A stretch of 9,970 nucleotides of DNA from Nitrososphaerota archaeon. Its GTDB lineage: Archaea; Thermoproteota; Nitrososphaeria; Nitrososphaerales; CADDZS01. Below the pieces are notes generated by a model that saw only the letters and a list, made by a program, of their open reading frames with translations, was not told the DNA's origin and searched no databases. Of this stretch, positions 1 through 5,857 are shown piece by piece; the stretch's first letter is position 1, and every line of letters starts with the position of its first letter. The position numbers were made by a program, and so were the translations under genes. The DNA lies in NCBI GenBank assembly GCA_027886785.1, contig JAPCJV010000031.1, positions 1-9,970 on the forward strand, written 5' to 3'.

Positions 1-1
1 C

Positions 2-1444
2 AGATGGTTTGATTCTAGACTAGGGCTCTCTTACCCCTTTCTCCGTTCTGCACCCTCGTACTCAATCAATCCCTTTTATTGGTTGGGTGCCCTAACTGTT
101 GTTGCCTTTGTTATTCAGGGGATAACAGGAATCATTATGATGCTCTACTACATTCCCGACCCGAACACTGCGTACTCCTCCACGCAGTACATTTTTCAGA
201 ACGTTTCCTATGGCAGATTTCTTGAAACGGTCCACCTGTACACGGCGTACGCGATGATCATGCTCGCATTCATGCACATGATGCGTGGATATTTCGTTTC
301 CGTGCAAAAGAAACCAAGGGAGCTCATGTGGATTGTCGGAATGGCGATGGGATTCGTGACCCTGGGATTTGGATTTACTGGATACCTTCTCCCCTGGTCA
401 GTGGTATCGAAATCGGCAACTGATGTAGGGATCGGAATGATCAATGCACTTCCTCCACCCGTTTCAAGCCTGATCAGTTTTCTGGTCGTGGGGGCGGGAG
501 GGGATGCAACAGAGCTTTTAAGGTTCTACGACCTCCACGTCGTCGTGCTTCCAGCGGTACTCCTGGTCCTCCTTGCCCTAAAGATGTACATGCTCGAGGC
601 AAATGGAATCTCCGAACCGGTGACCGGTGGCGAATTGACACCCAAGCAGAAGCGACTGATTCCCATTTTCCCCGATGTTTCTCTTTACCTCCTGGAGCTC
701 GCGGCGATCTTTGGATCAGGCATGCTGTTGATATCAGCAGCTTTTCCGTTGAATTTGCCAGCGCAATTTTCGCCACAGGCGGCCGCCCAGACTACCCCTC
801 AGCCCGATTGGTACTTTTTGTGGATCTACCAGATCCTCAAGATTTCTGTTTTCGAGGGAAAGGCGCTTCCTGTCGCCTTGACGATAGTCACTCTGATTTT
901 TGTTGTATTGATCTTGCTCCCATTCCTCGATAGGAGTACTAAGAAAAGAATAGCAGAAAGGCCTGTGTACATCACCCTAGGAATAATATTTGTTGGAGAA
1001 CTGATCACTCTCACTTACTGGGGGCTGATCACACCAGGTCAGATAATTCCGGTCGAACAGGCGGCACTTGTCCTCGGTGGCCTGGCTGTGATCATAGCGC
1101 TCGTTTCTCTCGGCTTGTTCAGGATGATCACGTCTAGAGCTAAGACACGCCTCCATACCGTCTCAGCTCCCAAATTAAGATCCACCGAAATCTGGAACGG
1201 GGTGGCGTTCACTGCGGTTGCAAGCTTTGGGGCTCTCACCATAGGTACCTCGATTGACGCGATTACAAAGCTGATCCTGGGTGGCGTGAATTTTTCCAAT
1301 TTGAGCTACCTAACAGGCTCCCTCGCAGGTCTAGCAGTTTGCGTTATGGGAACGCTGTACTTGATCTACAGGTCGGACTTGGCAACAGGTTTGATCAGGA
1401 GAAGAGTGAAGGCCTTCGAAGTCGGATGGGAGGACGGAGAATGA
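2..1444 (+). CDS. Cytochrome b of a Rieske/cytochrome b (bc-type) complex, 5' end cut by window edge
   Basis: Membrane subunit that carries b hemes and the quinol-oxidising (Qo) site. The reading frame is open from base 2: 480 residues are visible, and the first 27 (RWFDSRLGL through NPFYW) align with residues 19-45 of the second cytochrome b in this window, so the TTG at 83 is not the start and roughly 18 residues lie outside. Helix B carries a His pair 14 apart (visible residues 78 and 92). Helix D has His179, but Lys194 (codon 581-583) sits where the second heme ligand is expected. The Qo motif is PDWY (803-814) instead of PEWY. About ten membrane helices are predicted, including two C-terminal ones beyond the usual eight. 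The TGA stop overlaps the ATG of the next gene (ATGA, 1441-1444). A Rieske gene may lie upstream, outside the window. Family assignment is firm; the quinone used and the electron acceptor are not visible. Confidence 0.95.
   Translation, partial: RWFDSRLGLSYPFLRSAPSYSINPFYWLGALTVVAFVIQGITGIIMMLYYIPDPNTAYSSTQYIFQNVSYGRFLETVHLYTAYAMIMLAFMHMMRGYFVSVQKKPRELMWIVGMAMGFVTLGFGFTGYLLPWSVVSKSATDVGIGMINALPPPVSSLISFLVVGAGGDATELLRFYDLHVVVLPAVLLVLLALKMYMLEANGISEPVTGGELTPKQKRLIPIFPDVSLYLLELAAIFGSGMLLISAAFPLNLPAQFSPQAAAQTTPQPDWYFLWIYQILKISVFEGKALPVALTIVTLIFVVLILLPFLDRSTKKRIAERPVYITLGIIFVGELITLTYWGLITPGQIIPVEQAALVLGGLAVIIALVSLGLFRMITSRAKTRLHTVSAPKLRSTEIWNGVAFTAVASFGALTIGTSIDAITKLILGGVNFSNLSYLTGSLAGLAVCVMGTLYLIYRSDLATGLIRRRVKAFEVGWEDGE
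1428..1433 (+). promoter_or_regulatory. Ribosome binding site of the 88-aa membrane protein
   Basis: GGGAGG lies inside the end of the cytochrome b gene, 7 nt before the ATG at 1441. With the ATGA stop/start overlap, and with the length of the paralogue at 1762-2040, it fixes the start at 1441 and excludes longer versions of this frame. Confidence 0.7.
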
Positions 1445-1707
1445 TCGTGTTTCCCACTAAACGAATCATAATACTTCTGCTGATTCTTCAGGGAGTATCC
1501 ATCGTCCTGCTTTGGACTCTGGATGCCTTGAATCAAGTGAGCGAAGGAACTTTTGCACTTTTCCTTGCCGTTGATATGGTTTCTTTCGCCATAATCTCCT
1601 ATGTTTACCGGAATGAGAAAGGAGGTCAGATGCCGAGTCGGAGATGGCTCGTTTTGGGAAGCGCACTCATCATCGCGTTATTATTCTCAAGTCTCGTGTT
1701 AATTTAA
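1441..1707 (+). CDS. Small three-helix membrane protein paired with cytochrome b
   Basis: Protein of 88 residues with three predicted membrane segments (about 8-27, 37-56, 69-88) and a short basic loop before the third. I do not recognise a named family. It is clearly homologous to the 92-aa product at 2040-1762. Shared features are LWxxD at the end of helix 1 (L24, W25, D28 here), an acidic residue within helix 2 (D45, matching E48) followed by FA and a YxY motif, and a WLxLG start to helix 3. Both genes follow a cytochrome b with the same 4-bp ATGA overlap, which suggests an accessory subunit of that complex made in a fixed ratio by translational coupling. The position recalls the small gene after soxN in Sulfolobales clusters, but equivalence is only a guess. 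The frame also extends upstream to 1339 inside cytochrome b; the paralogue and ribosome binding site argue against that start. Confidence 0.85.
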   Translation: MIVFPTKRIIILLLILQGVSIVLLWTLDALNQVSEGTFALFLAVDMVSFAIISYVYRNEKGGQMPSRRWLVLGSALIIALLFSSLVLI

Positions 1708-1761
1708 TCGATCAACCGGTTAGGCAGTGTAATCAACCAGACGATTTGTAAGCATGATTTC
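1708..1761. other. Short spacer between the two convergent respiratory gene sets
   Basis: This 54-bp spacer separates two tail-to-tail transcription units. It holds the palindrome AACCGGTT (1714-1721) and two copies of ATCAACC (1711-1717 and 1732-1738). There is no convincing poly-T terminator on either strand, so read-through producing overlapping transcripts over the small genes is possible. Confidence 0.5.
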
Positions 1762-2040
1762 CTACCTGCTTCCAAGCTGAACTGCGACCAACAAGAAGGA
1801 AGCTGCTATTAGACAACCCAGAAGCAACCAGTTATTGCTTTCTGTTGTTAGAGTTGGCTTATAGTAGATGTAAACAACCATTGCGAAAATTATCAGTTCG
1901 GAGCCAAGCAACGCCCCGAAGACACGCTGAAGAGAAACAAGATCCACAACCCACAAGTAAACAAGGATAGAAGCGGCCGCCGTGGCCAACAATGTGGCTA
2001 CAGAATATCGAATAATGTCTTGGTCCGGTTTCACATTCAT
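1762..2040 (-). CDS. Small three-helix membrane protein paired with second cytochrome b
   Basis: Protein of 92 residues with three predicted membrane segments (about 12-34, 39-60, 69-88). It is the last gene of the seven-gene leftward operon. Its ATG (2040-2038) overlaps the TGA of cytochrome b (2039-2037). It is a paralogue of the 88-aa protein at 1441-1707, sharing LWxxD (L29, W30, D33), an acidic residue in helix 2 (E48) followed by IIFA, YxY, and NWLLLG at helix 3. No ribosome binding site stands out, so translation probably depends on ribosomes finishing cytochrome b. A structural or assembly subunit of the bc-type complex is the simplest reading. The two buried acidic positions could also matter for proton movement, which is inference only. 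The gene converges with the 88-aa gene, with 54 bp between them. Confidence 0.88.
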   Translation of the reverse strand: MNVKPDQDIIRYSVATLLATAAASILVYLWVVDLVSLQRVFGALLGSELIIFAMVVYIYYKPTLTTESNNWLLLGCLIAASFLLVAVQLGSR

Positions 2041-3467
2041 CTCTTCTGCGCTACAGTAAGACTTCTCATAATCCGAGCCATCGCAACAAACGACATAAAG
2101 AGGATGACGAAATTAATTAGGGCAGCTAAGGGGTTTATTGGTACTGTTGTGAGGGATCCGACGAGGTTAGCAAAGCAAACTGAACCTGCCATCAGCGGGA
2201 TCATGAATAGCGCTGTTATAGGTCGATTTCTGAACGGGAGCATCATCGCACGCAGTGGAGATCTTATAGGAAGCCTCAGATTTTTCACACGGGGTAGCTT
2301 GCTTCTGAGAATGAACAACGAAACTATGGCAACGCTCACTGCAACTCCACCATTGACAACTATCGCCTGAGCATCGGGAATGATCTGTCCCGGGGTTAGA
2401 TAACCCCAGACCGTCAGCGTCAGAACTTCGGCAATCATAATCAGACCGATTGTAGTGTATATAGGTCTCGACTTTGGATTCCTTTGAGATCCACGATCTA
2501 TGAAGGGGAGGAGAGCCAGTCCGACACCGGCGGAAGTCACCGCGCCCAGGGCAAGGTATATCCCGTTCCCTTCGAAGGACTGTACCTTCAAAACCTGATA
2601 CATCCACAGGAAATACCATTCAGGTTGCGCTACGTAACCTGACGCCGCTCCTGGAGTGTATTGCGCGGGAAGAGTAATTGGAAACAATGCTGCCGCTACA
2701 AAGATTGCGGCTAGAAACGTGGCTCCAATCATTGCAAAATAGAGATAAACGGTGGGGAACCACGGGACTTCATTGGACTCTTTTTTCGATTCCCCAACAG
2801 GTTTGGCGGCACCGTGAGCTTCGAACATGTACAACTTCAGGGCGAGGAGCGAAAGGAGACCCGCTGGAAGGACAATTATATGGAGATCGAAGAATCTAGT
2901 AAGCTCGGCCGCACCACTTCCGGACCCGGCAACTAAGAAAGTCAAGATCGGGCCGATTTGCGCAGGCAAGAAACTCAGCATTCCTATCGAGACATCGGTT
3001 GCGGACTTTGACACGACCGTCCAGGGGAGAAGGTATCCTGTAAGACCGAAACCCAAAACAGTCAATCCCATCAGCATCCCTATCACCCACATCATTTCCC
3101 GTGGTTTCTTCTGGACGCTGGCAAAATATCCCCGGAACAAGTGAAGAAATGTGAGCAAAATCATCGCATAGGCTCCGTAAAGATGCACTGTTTCGAGAAG
3201 CCAACCGAGCGGTACGGTTTTGATGATGAAGAGGGTTGAAGAGTAAGCCTGATCGGTTGTTGGCACGTAGTAGATCAACATCAGCAAACCGGTCAACACC
3301 TGGAGACCGAATGCAATCACGGTTAGGGCACCGAGCCAATATAGTGGATTCATGCTGTACCCGGGAACCGGCCGAAGAACGTTCGTCTGCAGTCCAAATC
3401 TATCCTTGAACCATTCAACGAATCTTCTTCCAGGGTTCTGGGTCAACTTGCTACTCTCCCTTGTCAT
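2037..3467 (-). CDS. Cytochrome b of a Rieske/cytochrome b (bc-type) complex, full length
   Basis: Full-length protein of 476 residues in the cytoplasmic membrane, expected to oxidise quinol together with the Rieske protein encoded just upstream. The ATG at 3467 overlaps the Rieske TGA (ATGA), and there is no separate ribosome binding site. Helix B has H95 and H109. Helix D has H196, but K211 (codon 2837-2835) replaces the expected second His, as in the paralogue at 2-1444. The Qo motif is a standard PEWY (residues 282-285). Predicted helices lie near 44-68, 90-115, 124-150, 192-214, 242-264, 302-322, 336-356 and 366-387, with two extra C-terminal helices near 417-438 and 446-466. The single long chain (b6 plus subunit IV regions joined) and 15-residue spacing in helix D fit archaeal and Gram-positive/Thermus-type cytochromes b. 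A SoxN/SoxC-like role is likely. The paralogue is similar along its full length but differs at the Qo motif. Confidence 0.96.
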   Translation of the reverse strand: MTRESSKLTQNPGRRFVEWFKDRFGLQTNVLRPVPGYSMNPLYWLGALTVIAFGLQVLTGLLMLIYYVPTTDQAYSSTLFIIKTVPLGWLLETVHLYGAYAMILLTFLHLFRGYFASVQKKPREMMWVIGMLMGLTVLGFGLTGYLLPWTVVSKSATDVSIGMLSFLPAQIGPILTFLVAGSGSGAAELTRFFDLHIIVLPAGLLSLLALKLYMFEAHGAAKPVGESKKESNEVPWFPTVYLYFAMIGATFLAAIFVAAALFPITLPAQYTPGAASGYVAQPEWYFLWMYQVLKVQSFEGNGIYLALGAVTSAGVGLALLPFIDRGSQRNPKSRPIYTTIGLIMIAEVLTLTVWGYLTPGQIIPDAQAIVVNGGVAVSVAIVSLFILRSKLPRVKNLRLPIRSPLRAMMLPFRNRPITALFMIPLMAGSVCFANLVGSLTTVPINPLAALINFVILFMSFVAMARIMRSLTVAQKR

Positions 3468-4159
3468 GCGCCGGAGAAAACGGTCGCATCGGTAACGACG
3501 GTCCCACCCGCGAGGTCATTGTCCAAAACGCTCGCAGGATCGCTCGTTCCGGGAGGTCCATGCCCGAAGATGGTTGGTGCTCCCATCCCTATCGCGAAAA
3601 TGTCTCCAGTCGAGCTGTCGAACCGCAAGGTCACCCGAGGAACTGGTCTTGGTGGTGGACCTCCGATCACTTTAGCTGCGTGAGCAAAGTCGTATTGACC
3701 GCCATGGCAGCAACAGTACCCTTGCGATGCGGCTGATTTGAAAGATTGGTTGCAGGGAGGTGATGCTCCGGTAGGAAGTGCGTCATAAATGCACCCGAGA
3801 TGCTGACAAATGTTGCTGAAAGCAACAATGTCGCTGTCGGGGCCCACTCCATTCTCAGCTTGCACCCCCAACTTCACCAGAACACTAGGCGTCTCCACGA
3901 GAGGATAATTGAAGTTCAAAGGTTTCATGGGATCAAGTGTTGAGATGTTCGTAATTTTTACTACAGGCCACTTCAAAGGAACATTTGATGTTACGCCCGC
4001 GTTCGGCGCGGGAACGAACAATAAAATTCTGAACATGCTTGCGAATGAACCGACGGTTGCCAAACCTCCGAGAGTCAAAACGAGCTTTAGGAAGTTCCTC
4101 TTGCTTCCGTCAGGGTCGACTTTGTCTTTCGTGATCCCTTCTTTATCGCCTGATTCCAT
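3464..4159 (-). CDS. Rieske [2Fe-2S] iron-sulfur protein
   Basis: Protein of 231 residues that should take one electron from quinol at the Qo site of cytochrome b. A single N-terminal membrane anchor (about 24-50) is preceded by SKRNFLK, a twin-arginine-like motif with Lys-Arg in place of Arg-Arg, so Tat export of the folded cluster domain is likely. Cluster box I is CQHLGC (C118, H120, C123) and box II is CCCHGG (C149-G154). By alignment to the family, C118, H120, C149 and H152 bind the cluster and C123-C151 form the disulfide. Two oddities: Cys150 replaces the usual Pro, and Gly154 replaces the Ser that raises the potential in high-potential Rieske proteins, while Tyr156 is kept. The box spacing is long (25 residues between C123 and C149) and includes an extra Cys136. 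The gene overlaps cytochrome b by 4 bp. SoxL/SoxF-like; acceptor unknown. Confidence 0.96.
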   Translation of the reverse strand: MESGDKEGITKDKVDPDGSKRNFLKLVLTLGGLATVGSFASMFRILLFVPAPNAGVTSNVPLKWPVVKITNISTLDPMKPLNFNYPLVETPSVLVKLGVQAENGVGPDSDIVAFSNICQHLGCIYDALPTGASPPCNQSFKSAASQGYCCCHGGQYDFAHAAKVIGGPPPRPVPRVTLRFDSSTGDIFAIGMGAPTIFGHGPPGTSDPASVLDNDLAGGTVVTDATVFSGA

Positions 4160-4165
4160 CTTCCT

Positions 4166-4426
4166 TCACACCATAGCTGAATTATCCGCGAAACCCATCC
4201 TAGCCATCAACAAAAGTCCAACAGCCAGTCCGAGCAGAACTAAAACAAAGGTCACCACTGCTGCAGTCGGGAGATCAAAGGCGAAGCTTATCGACGCCGA
4301 AGTAGTTGTGGATGAAGTTTGTGTAGTATTACCGGATGTTGTAACACCATAGGACGCAGTTCGGATTAACATTCCAAATAGAATGAATAATGTGAGCGCA
4401 ATCACTGTAGCTGAAGCTTTCGTCAA
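4166..4426 (-). CDS. Small Ser/Thr-rich membrane protein in the Rieske operon
   Basis: Protein of 86 residues that I do not recognise. It has a hydrophobic N-terminal segment (about 7-26, signal anchor or cleavable signal), then a stretch rich in Ser and Thr (about 28-46), then a second membrane segment (about 53-75) and a short tail. The Ser/Thr stretch should face the outside and looks like a glycosylated spacer. No Cys, His or metal-binding motif is present, so it is not a disguised copper protein or cytochrome. The start is TTG at 4426, overlapping the TGA of the preceding gene (TTGA). GGGAGGGG lies about 11 nt upstream, and the only later Met (residue 19) would cut the first helix in half. 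The Rieske ATG follows its stop after 6 nt. Probably a small subunit or assembly factor of the complex. Confidence 0.75.
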   Translation of the reverse strand: MTKASATVIALTLFILFGMLIRTASYGVTTSGNTTQTSSTTTSASISFAFDLPTAAVVTFVLVLLGLAVGLLLMARMGFADNSAMV

Positions 4427-5343
4427 GATTGACTTTGCCCCTCCCTATGTTTAGGAGAGATCGTGGATGCTACATGCTGAAGAAATGCGAGATTCAGATG
4501 TATTGGTGCTTCAATTGTAAGAAGCAGGAATGAATAAACCAAGACTGTCAACTCCGCCATGATCACCACATAAGAGACTCCACCGACCGTGACGGTGATC
4601 ACACCATCCCCACCTGCGATAGATATTGCGGCAAGTCCCAAAAGCGAATAAACTACCCTTTGAGGAACCCACGATCGCGATTCCGAATTGTTCAATGCCG
4701 ATCCTTCTAGAACCGAAAGCACTACCATCCCGAGGACGAGCGCTACTGTTAGGGCAGCGAGTCCAACATGCAACACGACAGCGAAGGCATACAGAGAAAT
4801 CGTTTCTACAGCCGTACCTGCAATGATCGTGAAAGATAACGCGACGAGTGCTAGATACGCCATAATAATGGACGGAGGATTTCGTTCGTCTGTCCTCGAA
4901 GCTTTCGCTGACTTTGTTATCTTTGCCAATGAGTATCCGGTGATGGGCATCGCGACTCCGATAGTGGAAATCATTGTGAGATTCGTGATCAAGATTTGAT
5001 CGCTGCTTGAATTGTTGCCCAAGAATGCGAAGCCCGTTGCACCTGAAGCTACTGTAATGAAAAAGAGCGCCAGATTGGAATACCCAATGCGTTTTTGATT
5101 CTGAAGGATGGCAAGGAATCCAACGATCGCTGAGCATAACGCCAATGCGGACGCAAGGACGCCGTGCACAATGAGCTCGGGAGTGGCAATGGTGGCCCCG
5201 CGAACCTCAGTAGCAAGCCACACTCCAACGACGTATGTGAGGACGAGAAAGACAGCTTGGACATAGATGAAGTACAGAATCTGTCTCGCGCGTTGCCGAT
5301 CTTTCATAGAGTTCCTATCCTCTGAGACAGATTGAACAGTCAA
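4423..5343 (-). CDS. Eight-helix membrane protein, internal duplication of the four-helix His module
   Basis: Protein of 306 residues, very hydrophobic, with about eight membrane segments in two halves (about 20-142 and 158-278). Each half repeats the plan of the two genes upstream: one helix, a short outer loop, then a helix starting with a conserved His (H60 in IVHGVL, H192 in VLHVGL), a basic or polar loop, and two more helices with a Gly-rich turn. It is therefore probably a fusion of two four-helix modules. No named family is recognised; the fold outline recalls CtaA/COX15 heme A synthase, but that family has paired His per half and only one is seen here. The TTG at 5343 follows the previous stop by 1 nt. 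ATG at 5307 (residue 13) with AGGA five bases upstream is an equally good start. The TGA overlaps the TTG of the next gene. Role in the bc-type complex is inferred from the operon only. Confidence 0.85.
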   Translation of the reverse strand: MTVQSVSEDRNSMKDRQRARQILYFIYVQAVFLVLTYVVGVWLATEVRGATIATPELIVHGVLASALALCSAIVGFLAILQNQKRIGYSNLALFFITVASGATGFAFLGNNSSSDQILITNLTMISTIGVAMPITGYSLAKITKSAKASRTDERNPPSIIMAYLALVALSFTIIAGTAVETISLYAFAVVLHVGLAALTVALVLGMVVLSVLEGSALNNSESRSWVPQRVVYSLLGLAAISIAGGDGVITVTVGGVSYVVIMAELTVLVYSFLLLTIEAPIHLNLAFLQHVASTISPKHREGQSQS

Positions 5344-5344
5344 G

Positions 5345-5854
5345 TCATTCTCTTCCCCGTCGACTCACAAGTTCAGTAATCCGGACGGCTCTCACGATCT
5401 TGAGAGTAGCATAATACGAAAGGAATAGAGCGAGCATGAAAAGGATCGACATCACCCACCCGCCTATCAACGTCGCACTCCCCGATTGTCTACCACCACC
5501 GGTAGTGAGGAAGAGCATCCCGCCGGCAGTCGCGATGACCAGTGATACAACAGCTCCCAGGCTGAACAATGCTACCTTCCTCATTGCATAAAGAAAACCA
5601 ACCACCATAACGACGAAAGTAAATGCGAAGTTTAGAATGGACAGAACCATATGCACAATATTAGAGAAATCGCCAATGCCAATTGTGTTGACCCCCGAAG
5701 TCACGAAAATGTTGACGTACATGCCCGTTATGTACAGGAAAAGATAGACGACAAAATTCGCGTAGCAGAGCCAGAGAGTCAGGCGAAGGCCTCTGAGACC
5801 GAGAGTCCCGATCTCTTCACCCTGCATAGAGGTTCTGGGTTGTTGAACTTCCAA
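5345..5854 (-). CDS. Four-helix membrane protein with single conserved His
   Basis: Protein of 169 residues with four predicted membrane segments (about 25-52, 66-90, 95-117, 128-154) and a basic C-terminal tail (VSRRGRE) expected to lie in the cytoplasm. It is homologous to the product of the gene just upstream: both have GM(F/Y)VN at the end of helix 1 and a His at nearly the same residue (H68 here, H69 there) opening helix 2. A Gly-Gly turn and a glycine-rich outer loop (GGGRQSG) follow helix 3. No known domain is recognised. The TTG start at 5854 lies 3 nt after the upstream stop; ATG at 5827 (residue 10) is an alternative, and neither has a good ribosome binding site. A heme- or quinone-binding accessory subunit is possible but unproven, since one His alone cannot give bis-His ligation within the chain. 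Confidence 0.85.
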   Translation of the reverse strand: MEVQQPRTSMQGEEIGTLGLRGLRLTLWLCYANFVVYLFLYITGMYVNIFVTSGVNTIGIGDFSNIVHMVLSILNFAFTFVVMVVGFLYAMRKVALFSLGAVVSLVIATAGGMLFLTTGGGRQSGSATLIGGWVMSILFMLALFLSYYATLKIVRAVRITELVSRRGRE

Positions 5855-5857
5855 TGT

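Noticed and set aside
83..85. TTG as start of the first cytochrome b
   Set aside because: The frame continues to base 2 and the upstream 27 codons align with the N-terminus of the second cytochrome b, so the gene is truncated by the window, not started at 83.
1339..1440. Longer version of the 88-aa protein starting inside cytochrome b
   Set aside because: The extra residues have no match in the paralogue, and the ATG at 1441 has a good ribosome binding site and the same ATGA overlap.
1711..1738. Direct repeat ATCAACC and palindrome AACCGGTT between convergent genes
   Set aside because: Too short to distinguish from chance and no T-tract to support a terminator.
2020..2370. 116-codon open frame on the + strand, opposite cytochrome b
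   Set aside because: It lies antisense to the strongly conserved cytochrome b; composition fits a shadow frame. The same applies to other frames opposite Rieske (3461-3736, 3909-4352), the membrane genes (4626-4999, 5651-5971) and the CBS and small genes.
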